Positions 25,307 through 34,543 of a stretch of 64,000 bases of DNA are shown here, piece after piece. Origin of the DNA: Echinicola sp. 20G. Lineage in GTDB: Bacteria > Bacteroidota > Bacteroidia > Cytophagales > Cyclobacteriaceae. The notes under the pieces were generated by a model. It was given only the letters and a program-made list of their open reading frames with translations, had not been told where the DNA came from and ran no database searches. The stretch spans positions 623,001 through 687,000 of the forward strand of contig NZ_AP024154.1 of the NCBI RefSeq assembly GCF_015533855.1, written 5' to 3'. Both the position numbers and the translations under genes were made by a program. Positions within the stretch are counted from its first letter, which is position 1, and each line of letters opens with the position of its first letter.

Positions 25307-28012
25307 TTATCTGAATTGTTGACCAATGGTAAAGTGGAACATGCCACCGCTTGGCTGGATTTCCCCTGGAGCAGGATCAAATCCATATCCCCAATCTATC
25401 CCCAAGAGTCCAAAGGCAGGCATAAAGATCCTAGCACCAAAACCAGCTGACTTTTTCAAATCATAAGGATTAAACTCCGAGTAACTTCCCCAGTTATTAC
25501 CTGCCTCAGCAAATCCTAATAGGAAGATGGTCGCAGATGGGTTTGGAGAAACCAAGAACCTCAATTCCATTACGTGTTTGTTATAAACGATACCACCGTA
25601 TGGATCTGCCCCTTCTTGCCCCCTAGTCAATCTTCCTGGTGTGATCACCTGATTTTCATAACCTCTCAAGCCAATAATGTCCTGACCAAGGGAGAAGTTG
25701 TTAAATGTCATACCATCACCACCCATTACGAACCTTTCAAGAGGGATGATGCCAATCTTGTTTCCATAGGATCCCAAGAAGCCCATGTGTGTTCTCGCAC
25801 TGATCACGAATTTACTTGATCCAAAGATCGGCGTATAGAATTTGGCATCGAACATCCACTTGTGGTATTCCAACCATTTGTATTTTTCCTCATCCGGAGA
25901 CTCAGCAGTAATGTTCTTATTAAAGGCTGAATATGGTGGTGTAAAATTCGCACTTAAGGAAATATTTGATCCCATTCTTGGATAAATAGGACTATCCACA
26001 TTGGATCTACTTACCGTGAAATTATAAGTCAAACTGTTTGATCTACCCGTTGCATAACTTAAACCAAAACTTCTACCATATTCATCAAACTCATAAATCT
26101 GGAACTGTAGGGAATTACTTACACTGAAATAATCATCCGGCCATGTTACCCTTTTGGCCAAGCCCACAGTTACCCCAGTAATTTTAAAGAAGCCTAATTC
26201 TTCTCCAAAGTTAGATTGGTTGTAGATGTCAATCTGTCGCTGAACTGAGTGGTTAAAACTTACACTTAAAGCATTTGGCTTCTTCCCTCCAAACCAAGGT
26301 TCCGTAAAGGAGAAACTATAGTTTTGGAAACTCTTACCATTGGCCTGTACCCTTAAGCTTAGCTTCTGTCCATCGCCCACCGGAAGCGGTCTCCACTTAG
26401 AGAAGTCTCCAATATTTTTCACTGAGAAGTTATTGAACACCAAACCAACAGTACCTACGAAACCGTAGAAACCGCCCCAACCACCGGACAATTCAATCTG
26501 GTCATTAGGTCTTTCCTCCAACTGGAAGACAATATCCACTGTTGCGTCTTCAAAGTTTGGTCTTAGGTCTGGATTAATGGTTTCCGGATCGAAGTAACCA
26601 ATCTGTGAAAGCTCTCTGATTGTTCTTACCAATAGGGCTCTATTGAATTTCTGTCCTGGTAAAATCCTGATTTCACGCATAACCACGTGATCAGAAGTAC
26701 GCTCATTTCCTTCAATGGAAACACTGTTTACCGTTACTTGAGGCCCTTCAAATATCCTCATTTCAATATCAATAGAATCTTGCTTTACATTGACCTCTAC
26801 TGGCTCAATGGTAAAGAACAAGTAACCATCATCTTGGTACAGGGAGCTGATATCATCTCCCTTAGTAGGGTCATAATTAAGACGCTTGTCCAAAAGCTCC
26901 TTATTATAAACATCCCCTTTTTCGATGCCCAACTTCTGAAGAAGCACTTTGTTATCGTGGATATAATTCCCGGTAAACGAGATATTCCTGTAATAATACT
27001 GCTTACCTTCTTCGATATCCAGGTCAATATTTACTGTTCTTTCATCAAAGTTATAAACAGAGTCCCGTGTGATCGCTGCATCTCTATAACCTTTATTCTG
27101 ATAGAAACTGATTACATTGTCCTTATCGTTTCTATACTCTTTCTTATTGAATTTGGAAGAGCTAAAGAAGTTAAGCTTAAAGTTCTTGTTTATGTAGGTT
27201 TTTAATTCCTCATCAGAAACCACTTTTCTATTGGTGACACTGTTGGCAACATTTTCTGGGCTTGCATTGGCTACCCTAGAGAAGACATTCCTGAAGATCC
27301 GCACACGCGCATGCTCATTGGTCTTCTTCATCTTCTTTTTGATCTTGCCATCTGTGATGTTCTCGTTTCCTTCAATGGCAATTTCATTGATTTTGATCTT
27401 GGACTTCTTGTCCACATCAAAGCGCAACTTCACACTGTTGGGGAATGAAGTATCTCTTTCCTGAATGATTTTCACTTCAGTATTGAGGTAACCTTTCTCC
27501 ACGAAGTATTCCTTGATGTTTCTTTTGGAAGTATTCAATACATCGTCACGAACCACGCGTCCTCTGATCTGTATCTTATCACGAAGCTCACTTTCTTGGG
27601 TTTGGGAAACCCCACTAAACTCCACTATGCTAAAGCGTGGCCTTTCGGTCAGGTCAAGCAATAGGTAAATTTCATCTCCTTCTATCTTGGTGACCATGAT
27701 TTTCACATCGCCGATAATTCCTTGCCCCCAAAGCTTCTTTAAGGCACTGGAAATCGCATCACCCGGTACGCTGATTTCGTCACCTACCTTCAAACCGGAA
27801 AGTGAAATAATAGCCGTTTCATCTAGCGTGGATAAACCTACCGCTTTGATTTCCGCAATCTTGTAGGTTTGCGGCTGTGCATAGTTAAGATCTAAAATAT
27901 CCACTGGTTTTTGCACTGCATAACGACTCTGTCCCAGTCTAATCTGGGCCTGAGAAATGCCTGCAAAAAGGAGTAAGCATATTAAGAGTAAGCTTCTTCT
28001 CATTAATCTCAT
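25307..28012 (-). CDS. bamA: Outer-membrane protein assembly factor BamA
   Basis: BamA inserts beta-barrel proteins into the outer membrane. The protein has 901 residues: a signal peptide (LLLICLLLFAGISQAQ), several POTRA domains (examples IAEIKAVGLSTLDETAIISLSG, INEIAIEGNENITDGKIKKKMKK, VNSVSIEGNERTSDHVVMREI), and a 16-strand-type barrel starting near DQIELSGGWGGFYGFVGTVG. The conserved loop-6 motif appears as IIGLRGYE rather than the usual VRGF/Y. Its start overlaps the end of uppS by 4 bases. Confidence 0.95.
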   Translation of the reverse strand: MRLMRRSLLLICLLLFAGISQAQIRLGQSRYAVQKPVDILDLNYAQPQTYKIAEIKAVGLSTLDETAIISLSGLKVGDEISVPGDAISSALKKLWGQGIIGDVKIMVTKIEGDEIYLLLDLTERPRFSIVEFSGVSQTQESELRDKIQIRGRVVRDDVLNTSKRNIKEYFVEKGYLNTEVKIIQERDTSFPNSVKLRFDVDKKSKIKINEIAIEGNENITDGKIKKKMKKTNEHARVRIFRNVFSRVANASPENVANSVTNRKVVSDEELKTYINKNFKLNFFSSSKFNKKEYRNDKDNVISFYQNKGYRDAAITRDSVYNFDERTVNIDLDIEEGKQYYYRNISFTGNYIHDNKVLLQKLGIEKGDVYNKELLDKRLNYDPTKGDDISSLYQDDGYLFFTIEPVEVNVKQDSIDIEMRIFEGPQVTVNSVSIEGNERTSDHVVMREIRILPGQKFNRALLVRTIRELSQIGYFDPETINPDLRPNFEDATVDIVFQLEERPNDQIELSGGWGGFYGFVGTVGLVFNNFSVKNIGDFSKWRPLPVGDGQKLSLRVQANGKSFQNYSFSFTEPWFGGKKPNALSVSFNHSVQRQIDIYNQSNFGEELGFFKITGVTVGLAKRVTWPDDYFSVSNSLQFQIYEFDEYGRSFGLSYATGRSNSLTYNFTVSRSNVDSPIYPRMGSNISLSANFTPPYSAFNKNITAESPDEEKYKWLEYHKWMFDAKFYTPIFGSSKFVISARTHMGFLGSYGNKIGIIPLERFVMGGDGMTFNNFSLGQDIIGLRGYENQVITPGRLTRGQEGADPYGGIVYNKHVMELRFLVSPNPSATIFLLGFAEAGNNWGSYSEFNPYDLKKSAGFGARIFMPAFGLLGIDWGYGFDPAPGEIQPSGGMFHFTIGQQFR

Positions 28013-28746
28013 GATTTTATCTGTGCCCCTGTCTTGCCAAAGCGTCTTTCCCTATTTTGGTAGTCCGACACTGCTTCAAACAGGTGCTCTTTTCTAAAGT
28101 CCGGCCACAACACTTCTGTAAAATACAGCTCTGTGTAAGCCAATTGCCAAAGCAGAAAATTACTGATCCGCAACTCGCCGCTGGTCCTGATCAATAATTC
28201 CGGATCAGGATAGTCCTTGGTCAGCAAGTGTGCCGCAATCAGGTCTTCTGTGATTGCTTCTACATCAAGCTCTTTGTCAGCTACTTTTTTGGCAATGTCC
28301 TTGATTGAATTGGTAATTTCCCATCTCCCACTATAACTCAGCGCCAGGATCAATGTCAAGCCTGTATTCCCAGAAGTCACTTCCATAGCTTCCTTCAATT
28401 TGGCCTGGCCTCTTTTGGGCAAAGTATTGATATCTCCTATCAGTGTCAACTTAACGTTATCCTTCATCAGGTTGGGCACTTGATCGGTCAATGTCTTCAC
28501 CAAAAGCTCCATGATGGCATTCACCTCAAACTTGGGTCTTGACCAGTTTTCTGTGGAAAAGGTATAAAGTGTCAAATACTTTACACCAAGGTCGTTTGCG
28601 CCAGTGATCGTTTCCCGAACAGCGGTAATGGCATTTCTGTGGCCAAAGACACGCTTGGCTCCCTTGCCCTGCGCCCATCGGCCATTGCCATCCATGATTA
28701 CCGCAATGTGATTAGGAATTCTTTCCTTGTCTAACTCTTCCTTCAT
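28009..28746 (-). CDS. uppS: Isoprenyl transferase (undecaprenyl diphosphate synthase)
   Basis: Makes the C55 lipid carrier used for peptidoglycan and O-antigen building blocks. The 245-residue protein has the substrate motif HIAVIMDGNGRWAQGKG, the region KYLTLYTFSTENWSRP, and the closing LIRTSGELRISNFLLWQLAYTE. Its stop codon overlaps the bamA start (ATGA type), indicating translational coupling of lipid carrier synthesis and outer-membrane assembly. Confidence 0.95.
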   Translation of the reverse strand: MKEELDKERIPNHIAVIMDGNGRWAQGKGAKRVFGHRNAITAVRETITGANDLGVKYLTLYTFSTENWSRPKFEVNAIMELLVKTLTDQVPNLMKDNVKLTLIGDINTLPKRGQAKLKEAMEVTSGNTGLTLILALSYSGRWEITNSIKDIAKKVADKELDVEAITEDLIAAHLLTKDYPDPELLIRTSGELRISNFLLWQLAYTELYFTEVLWPDFRKEHLFEAVSDYQNRERRFGKTGAQIKS

Positions 28747-28828
28747 TCCAGTCTTTGTCCGAACTTAATTTTTTGGAGGTACAAAAATGCTATTTCTTTT
28801 TTAATATTCTATCCCGAAGCCCAATTAA

Positions 28829-29608
28829 TTAATAATTAAAGCATTCTATTTGATGGAAGGAGTAGCTAAGCGTAACACCTAAAAAATAATACCAGTCCTT
28901 ATCAGATTTGTTACCATAATTGAGACCATAAACAGGAGGTGTATCATCAGGGTTGTTGGGATCCGGAACATAATTAGGATCCGGGAATCGAGGAATATAA
29001 TTTTCATTATACTCTATCTTATCCAAGAAATCCGATACAGTAGGCCTAAATCCAAACTCCAAGGCTAAAAACAACCTTTCTTTCAGCCTGTATTTAACCC
29101 CTAAACCAAATGGTATTACTGGTGTGGAAAGTGAGTAGTCAGTATCTGTTGGATCTCCCTGAAAAGACTGTCCATCTGCAAAGAACATTGAATAGCCAAA
29201 TCCAAGGAAACCGTATGGAGAATACCTTACAGTGGAATGTGGAGCCAAATAATCCAAGAAGTGGTATTCCATCACAACATGGCCTTCCACCAGAAGCCCT
29301 TTGAAATAGGCATTTCTGGCCGCAGCCATCGCATCCAATGGACGGATACTATCTGCTGCGTTAAGCCCTGCTATGGAAACCCCATACCGGAGACTCCAAA
29401 CATTGTCAAAATTTCGTCTGCCAAAAAACGTACCTTGAAGGCCTAGTTGTTTGGGATCTAACCTCCGGATGATATCACCCGAATAAGTCGCCACCCCTAG
29501 TCCCAAGCCATATTCATTTTGCTGTGCCTTTGCCTTGTTTGAAATGCCAAGCATTGACACTCCCAAAACGATGAACATACACAAAATTTGAAAATTGACT
29601 TTTTTCAA
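28829..29608 (-). CDS. DUF6089 outer-membrane beta-barrel protein
   Basis: A 259-residue exported protein (signal peptide LCMFIVLGVSMLGISNKAKAQ). Alternating strands with many aromatic and glycine residues (YGLGLGVATYSGDI, YGFLGFGYSMFFADG, IPFGLGVKYRLKERLFLALEFGFRPTVSDF) indicate a small barrel. DUF6089 members sit beside uppS and bamA in many Bacteroidota, which suggests a link to barrel assembly, but the role is unknown. Confidence 0.85.
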   Translation of the reverse strand: MKKVNFQILCMFIVLGVSMLGISNKAKAQQNEYGLGLGVATYSGDIIRRLDPKQLGLQGTFFGRRNFDNVWSLRYGVSIAGLNAADSIRPLDAMAAARNAYFKGLLVEGHVVMEYHFLDYLAPHSTVRYSPYGFLGFGYSMFFADGQSFQGDPTDTDYSLSTPVIPFGLGVKYRLKERLFLALEFGFRPTVSDFLDKIEYNENYIPRFPDPNYVPDPNNPDDTPPVYGLNYGNKSDKDWYYFLGVTLSYSFHQIECFNY

Positions 29609-29682
29609 GACGCTGCAATTTATAAAGTACTAAACGAATAAAAAACCCTCTCCAGTATTCTCAGGGTTAATTTATGTTAAAA

Positions 29683-30558
29683 CTAATTTCTCAAATCAAA
29701 GCCCCAATTGAGCTTTTTTCGCAAAGTGTCAAAGAAACTATAATCGTGAAACTTAACCAATTTCGCAACAAACTTCTCCTTTTTGATCCTTAGCTTGACC
29801 GATGCATCCACCGCTGTGGATCGGGAATCCAATGATATCAAAAACTTCTTGCTTCTCCCTTCAATGGTAAAAGTAATTTCACTTTCATCAGAAACGATCA
29901 TGGGCCGCACATTCAAATTATGAGGGCTTACCGGGGTGATCACAAAGTTTTTGGCCAAGGGAGAAATCAATGGTCCTCCACAACTCAATGAATAACCTGT
30001 AGAGCCAGTTGGAGTAGAAACGATCAAACCATCTGCCCAATAGCTGTTCAAATACTCCCCATCAATATAGGTGTGCACGGTGATCATTGAAGAAGTATCC
30101 CGCTTGTGGATGGTAAATTCATTCAAGCCATAGGGCACTCCGTTGAATAAAGGTTGGTCGGCTTTTAAGTTCAGTAATATTCTATCCTGAATGGTAAATG
30201 CTCCATCAAAAAGTACCTCCACCGCTTTGCCCACATCCTCTTTGGCAATGGTCGCCAAAAAACCCATACGCCCCGTATTGATCCCTAAAATCGGAACCTC
30301 ATACTCTCCAACCATAGAGACCGTATCCAATAAAGTCCCATCTCCTCCCACGGAAATGACAAAGTCCATGTGCTGCAATTCTTCTCGGCTGCCTAATACA
30401 GTGAATCCGGCAGCCTTGGCTCCGGATTTCTTGACGTTCTTTAAAAAAGCTTCCGTTAAGTATATTTTAGCGTTGTGCTGATGCAATGCATCTATCAACT
30501 GCTCAATGTATGGCACAAATTCCTTTTGGAAATTTATACCATGTATGGTAATGTTCAT
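29683..30558 (-). CDS. nadK: NAD kinase
   Basis: Phosphorylates NAD to NADP in the cytoplasm. The 291-residue protein has the NAD-binding GGDGTLLDT motif, NTGRMGFLATI, and the PTGSTGYSLSCGGPL segment, plus the C-terminal ISLDSRS strand. It begins 17 bases after the CBS gene, so these two are likely co-transcribed with the envelope genes downstream. Confidence 0.95.
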   Translation of the reverse strand: MNITIHGINFQKEFVPYIEQLIDALHQHNAKIYLTEAFLKNVKKSGAKAAGFTVLGSREELQHMDFVISVGGDGTLLDTVSMVGEYEVPILGINTGRMGFLATIAKEDVGKAVEVLFDGAFTIQDRILLNLKADQPLFNGVPYGLNEFTIHKRDTSSMITVHTYIDGEYLNSYWADGLIVSTPTGSTGYSLSCGGPLISPLAKNFVITPVSPHNLNVRPMIVSDESEITFTIEGRSKKFLISLDSRSTAVDASVKLRIKKEKFVAKLVKFHDYSFFDTLRKKLNWGFDLRN

Positions 30559-30575
30559 CGAGTTTGATTCATTGT

Positions 30576-31241
30576 TTAAATATTCAAAAATCGCAATAGA
30601 TTGTCCAGCCTGTCCTGCTCCCCACTTACTCCCATTTCCTCCTGATAGTGATCAATAACCTTGTACCCAAAGCGCTCCAAGGTAGCTTTCACATGCCTCA
30701 ATTCTGTCTTATCGATTTTCAAAACCACTTTGATTTTGCTCTCATCCAATGGGTCACTGGTCAAAAAGCTACTTAAAATCTTCGCGTTTTCTGACTCAAT
30801 CACCCGAGCAATTTCAAAAAGACTATAATCGGTCATAAACATGGAAAGCACCAAAACCCCACCTTGCGCCTGAATGGAAAGGCTATCTGCAAAAGCGGCA
30901 ATAGCGTCTTCCAAAGTCACCACCCCATGGTAAATATTGTCACTGTCCACCACGGCCACCATATTGGTTTGGTATTCTGAAGCTACCCTTAACACATCAT
31001 AGATATGTTTCTCTTTGAGGACAAAACAGCCTTCGGCTTCCAGTGGAACATCAGAGATCAAAATATCCTCCCTGTTGATATTGTAAATCATCTCATCTGT
31101 CACGAGCCCCCGGAAAATGCCTTCATCTACTACTGGCAATACATCCGTACGAATTTCCTCCATCCATGACAAAGCCATTTTGACCTTATCACTGTATTTC
31201 AAAGGGGGAATCATGTTATTGATAAATTCGTACGCCTGCAT
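30576..31241 (-). CDS. Tandem CBS-domain protein
   Basis: A 221-residue cytoplasmic protein with two CBS modules in the first 130 residues (VLPVVDEGIFRGLVTDEMI and MVAVVDSDNIYHGVVTLEDAIAA), followed by an ACT-like half (VLVLSMFMTDYSLFEIARVIESENAKILSSF). CBS pairs usually bind adenine nucleotides such as AMP or c-di-AMP, so a sensing role is possible; the target is unknown. It is first in the leftward run toward bamA. Confidence 0.87.
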   Translation of the reverse strand: MQAYEFINNMIPPLKYSDKVKMALSWMEEIRTDVLPVVDEGIFRGLVTDEMIYNINREDILISDVPLEAEGCFVLKEKHIYDVLRVASEYQTNMVAVVDSDNIYHGVVTLEDAIAAFADSLSIQAQGGVLVLSMFMTDYSLFEIARVIESENAKILSSFLTSDPLDESKIKVVLKIDKTELRHVKATLERFGYKVIDHYQEEMGVSGEQDRLDNLLRFLNI

Positions 31242-31354
31242 ATTTTAAAGATATTAAATTGTCATCATTTATTAAAACGATTTGTACTGCAAACAAGTTT
31301 GCTTGGCGATAATTAGAACTAAAATCCTAAGGATTTATTACAATAAACGGCAGT

Positions 31355-31942
31355 TTATCTTTGGGATTCGTAAGGTCTTCCACAATAAAGATGCGCCCAA
31401 TTTTTAATCATCTCTAATCCAAATTCCGTAAGATGGGCCTCAGGATGAAATTGAATTCCAAAAATTGGTAAGGAACGGTGCGCCATAGCCATCAGTTCAC
31501 CAGCTTCTGTCTCTAATATAGGTATCAATGACTCCGGTAAATCCCTCAGTTCAAGAGAATGGTAGCGCGTCACATTAAAAACTAGTGGAAGTCCTGATAG
31601 TACCGGATGCTCTCCCACCTTTTTCACCTTAAAAACCTTCCCATGAACAGGCTGTCTTCCTTTTACCAGTTTGGCTCCAAAAAACTGACCAATACACTGA
31701 TGCCCCAGACATACACCCAATATGGGCAATCTATCATGATAATAGGCAAATATTTCTTTCAGGTTTCCGGCTTTTTCAGGCGTCTCTGGCCCGGGAGACA
31801 GCACCACCGCTTCATAATTCTCTTCCTTAAGCAGTGCCAAAGGAGTATCATTCCTCACAATCCTCAGCTGAAAACCAGCCTGCCTAAAGTAATCTGCCAG
31901 AATATGGGAGAAAGAATCAAAATTATCAATCAGTAGCAGCAT
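31355..31942 (-). CDS. pabA: Glutamine amidotransferase subunit (PabA/TrpG-like)
   Basis: Class I glutaminase that feeds ammonia to aminodeoxychorismate or anthranilate synthase. The catalytic triad is visible: cysteine in GVCLGHQCIG, and the histidine and glutamate in QFHPEAHLTE. The N terminus reads LLLIDNFDSFSHILADYFRQ. No trp genes are adjacent, so a folate role (PabA) is more likely but not certain. ATG at 31942 is preferred over a TTG 12 bases upstream; it overlaps cvpA by 17 bases. Confidence 0.82.
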   Translation of the reverse strand: MLLLIDNFDSFSHILADYFRQAGFQLRIVRNDTPLALLKEENYEAVVLSPGPETPEKAGNLKEIFAYYHDRLPILGVCLGHQCIGQFFGAKLVKGRQPVHGKVFKVKKVGEHPVLSGLPLVFNVTRYHSLELRDLPESLIPILETEAGELMAMAHRSLPIFGIQFHPEAHLTEFGLEMIKNWAHLYCGRPYESQR

Positions 31943-32471
31943 CTTGACTTTCAATTACCAGCTCATTGATCCTCTCCACGGCATCCTGAATGGCAGGCGT
32001 AATCACCCCCACCCCATCGATCACCATGGGAGCGAATGGTTCCAAGACATCATATAGTGTGGATTCCTCCAACTTCTTTTTAGGGATTTCAATTCCAAAA
32101 GACTGTGCCGCCCAAATCAATAGACTCAGCATAAACGCCCATTTCAAAATCCCCAAAACAGCCCCGGCAAAGTTGTCAAATGTACCCAAAATGGTCAGGT
32201 CAAGGGTCTTTTTTACCAAATAGGCCAGAATCCGAAGTGTGATGGTGACAATAAGAAAAATGATCAGAAAAGAAATAAAGGGCAACATAAAAGTCAGGCT
32301 TTCTACCCTTTCTGCCAAAATCTCTGCACCCCAGTGCATAAACTTAAAGGCAAATACAATCCCTATAATAAAGGCCACGATAGATAATATCCCAATAAAA
32401 AGACCTTGTTTATAGCCGCTATAAGCGCCTATGGCCAATAAAATCAGTATGACAATATCTATCGCGCCCAA
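31926..32471 (-). CDS. CvpA-family membrane protein
   Basis: A 181-residue inner-membrane protein with four hydrophobic segments: IVILILLAIGAYSGYKQGLF, ILSIVAFIIGIVFAFKFM, FISFLIIFLIVTITLRILAYL, and AGAVLGILKWAFMLSLLIWAAQ. The GxxxGxxxG-like YSGYKQGLFIGILS motif is typical of CvpA, a family first tied to colicin V production and later to envelope integrity. The gene lies between yqeY and the glutaminase in a likely operon. Confidence 0.88.
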   Translation of the reverse strand: MGAIDIVILILLAIGAYSGYKQGLFIGILSIVAFIIGIVFAFKFMHWGAEILAERVESLTFMLPFISFLIIFLIVTITLRILAYLVKKTLDLTILGTFDNFAGAVLGILKWAFMLSLLIWAAQSFGIEIPKKKLEESTLYDVLEPFAPMVIDGVGVITPAIQDAVERINELVIESQDAATD

Positions 32472-32477
32472 AAACCT

Positions 32478-32924
32478 TTAAACCAATAGTCCTTTAACTT
32501 TTTGAGAAATCATCTTGCCATCAGCTTTTCCTGCCAACTTCTTGGTTGCTGCTCCCATCACTTTCCCCATGTCCTTTGGACCTTCAGCTCCTACTTCAGC
32601 AATAATGCTTTTTAGTTCTGCTTCCAACTCTTCCTCACTCAACTGCTTGGGCAAAAACTCATTGATGATCTCCAATTCAGACAATTCAGTCGCAGCTAGA
32701 TCTTCACGGTTTTGCTGCTGGTAAATCTCTACAGAATCTTTTCTTTGTTTGGCCGCTTTGGTCAACAGTTTTAACTCGTCTTCCTCCGTCAAGCCTTTCT
32801 CTCCACCCTTGGTCTCCTCCAACATAATCAGCGACTTGATTGACCGCAAAGCTCTCAGTCTATCCTTATCTTTGGCCAACATGGCCTTCTTGATTTCGCT
32901 TTCTATACTTTGCTTTAAACTCAT
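32478..32924 (-). CDS. GatB/YqeY domain protein
   Basis: A 148-residue cytoplasmic protein. The sequence from MSLKQSIESEIKKAML through RLRALRSIKSLIMLEETK and the C-terminal KDMGKVMGAATKKLAGKADG matches YqeY, which is related to the tail of GatB and may bind tRNA. The frame reaches back to 33050, but that upstream part overlaps the divergent promoter and pdxJ, so ATG at 32924 is used. It is the first gene of a leftward yqeY-cvpA-pabA unit. Confidence 0.9.
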   Translation of the reverse strand: MSLKQSIESEIKKAMLAKDKDRLRALRSIKSLIMLEETKGGEKGLTEEDELKLLTKAAKQRKDSVEIYQQQNREDLAATELSELEIINEFLPKQLSEEELEAELKSIIAEVGAEGPKDMGKVMGAATKKLAGKADGKMISQKVKGLLV

Positions 32925-32952
32925 TATCTTTATGTTTATGTTATTTAAGGTG

Positions 32953-32970
32953 TAATTTTGAACAAAATTA
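32953..32970. promoter_or_regulatory. Inverted pair of -7 boxes between yqeY and pdxJ
   Basis: The 18-bp perfect inverted repeat TAATTTTG-AA-CAAAATTA presents one TAnnTTTG box to each strand, facing pdxJ on the right and yqeY on the left. Neither has a clear -33 TTG at the usual distance. It is the only strong signal in the 64-base divergent gap. Confidence 0.5.
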
Positions 32971-32988
32971 AGAGTATAATTGATTAAA

Positions 32989-33708
32989 ATGACCAAACTC
33001 AGCGTAAATATTAACAAGATAGCCACCTTAAGAAACGCAAGGGGCGGCAATAATCCTGATGTAGTTCAAGTGGCTTTAGACGCAGAAAGATTCGGTTCAC
33101 AGGGCATAACGGTACATCCAAGACCAGATGAAAGGCATATCACTTATGATGATGTCATGAAACTCAAGGATAGTGTCACCACCGAATTTAATATCGAAGG
33201 TTATCCGGACAAAAGATTTATGGAAATAATCAGGTTGGCTAAGCCAGCCCAAGCAACACTTGTCCCTGACCCCCCGCATGTACTTACATCCAACACAGGC
33301 TGGGACACTATCGCCCACCAAGAGGAACTGAAGGACATCATAGCTGAATTACATGAATATGGCACGCGTACCTCTATCTTTATTAATCCTGAGCCAAAAT
33401 ATTTTGAACCGGCCAAACTGACTGGAACAGACAGGGTGGAACTTTATACCGAACCTTATGCCTCCCAGTTTCATACCAACAGGCACCAAGCCGTAAAACC
33501 TTATGTCGAAGTTGCACAACTCGCCAAGGAGTTGGGTTTGGGATTAAATGCCGGCCACGATTTAGATTTGGACAATCTGAAATTTCTGAAAGAAAGCATT
33601 CCATTTTTGGATGAAGTATCCATTGGTCATGCTTTGATCTGCGATGCCTTATATTATGGTTTGGAGAATACCATTCAGATGTATAGAAGGCAGTTAGAAG
33701 CCGAATAG
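32989..33708 (+). CDS. pdxJ: Pyridoxine 5'-phosphate synthase
   Basis: Joins 1-deoxy-D-xylulose 5-phosphate with 3-amino-1-hydroxyacetone phosphate to make vitamin B6. The protein (239 residues from ATG 32989) starts [18 protein letters not shown] and has the phosphate and active-site regions [35 protein letters not shown] and [15 protein letters not shown], ending with the conserved [13 protein letters not shown]. An earlier TTG at 32980 is less likely. It heads a rightward unit. Confidence 0.95.
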   Translation: MTKLSVNINKIATLRNARGGNNPDVVQVALDAERFGSQGITVHPRPDERHITYDDVMKLKDSVTTEFNIEGYPDKRFMEIIRLAKPAQATLVPDPPHVLTSNTGWDTIAHQEELKDIIAELHEYGTRTSIFINPEPKYFEPAKLTGTDRVELYTEPYASQFHTNRHQAVKPYVEVAQLAKELGLGLNAGHDLDLDNLKFLKESIPFLDEVSIGHALICDALYYGLENTIQMYRRQLEAE

Positions 33709-33753
33709 CTTGCTGCTGCTTCCCTTTACCAATACACTTTTGAATATTGACAT

Positions 33754-34515
33754 ATGAAATTGAATTTTAAAAAAGTAGGACAAGGCCAACCCCTGATCAT
33801 TCTTCATGGTCTTTTTGGTTCTGCTGATAACTGGCTAAGCATAGCCAAAGAACTGGAAAACGAATATACCATGTATTTGGTGGATCAAAGAAATCATGGT
33901 GACTCCCCTAAGAGTGATGACTGGGACTATAAGGCCATGGTAGACGATCTGTCAACTTTTATGAGCTCTCAAGGGCTAGAAGCTACACACATCATGGGAC
34001 ACAGCATGGGAGGAAAAACAGCCATGAACTTTGCGCTTAAGTACCCGAATAAAGTAAAAAAACTGATCATTGCTGATATTGCTCCACGATACTATCCTCC
34101 CCATCACCAAAGCATATTAGCAGGGCTCAATGCCATTGATATGGAGACATTGAAATCCAGAAAAGAGGCGGATGACATCCTTGCTGAACATATTGATGAG
34201 ACGGGTGTGAGACAATTTCTCATGAAAAGCTTAGGCAGGAATGAAGACAGAAAATTCGTTTGGAAAGTAAATCTTCCTGTCATCACCGAAAAAATCGACA
34301 ATGTAGGCGAAGCCCTGCATGGCTCAAATTCTTTCAATGGGCCTACCTTATTTATGCGGGGGGCCAACTCTGACTATATCCAAGAAAGTGACAAGGAAGA
34401 CCTCGAAAAGTACTTCCCTGAATACAAGTTGGTCACCATCAAAAATGCTGGTCATTGGCTGCATGCAGAACAACCTTCAGCAGTTGTAGGCACCATTAAG
34501 GCTTTTTTAGGCTAA
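33754..34515 (+). CDS. Alpha/beta hydrolase, YbfF-like esterase
   Basis: A 253-residue cytoplasmic hydrolase. It shows the oxyanion segment IILHGLFGSADNWLS, the nucleophile elbow GHSMGGKT with the serine, the acid in LFMRGANSDYI, and the histidine in NAGHWLHAEQP. The DQRNHGDSP motif is typical of the YbfF/EPHX-like esterases. The natural substrate is unknown. It lies 45 bases after pdxJ. Confidence 0.87.
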   Translation: MKLNFKKVGQGQPLIILHGLFGSADNWLSIAKELENEYTMYLVDQRNHGDSPKSDDWDYKAMVDDLSTFMSSQGLEATHIMGHSMGGKTAMNFALKYPNKVKKLIIADIAPRYYPPHHQSILAGLNAIDMETLKSRKEADDILAEHIDETGVRQFLMKSLGRNEDRKFVWKVNLPVITEKIDNVGEALHGSNSFNGPTLFMRGANSDYIQESDKEDLEKYFPEYKLVTIKNAGHWLHAEQPSAVVGTIKAFLG

Positions 34516-34543
34516 ATGACTTTGTCAATATCATTTATAAATC

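Noticed and set aside
26687..27205. A 172-codon plus-strand frame inside bamA
   Set aside because: It is antisense to POTRA domains; the hydrophobic look comes from the complementary strand.
31281..31294. GCAAAC-AA-GTTTGC palindrome between the CBS and glutaminase genes
   Set aside because: It is a perfect but short repeat with no U tract and no partner site; too little to call an operator.
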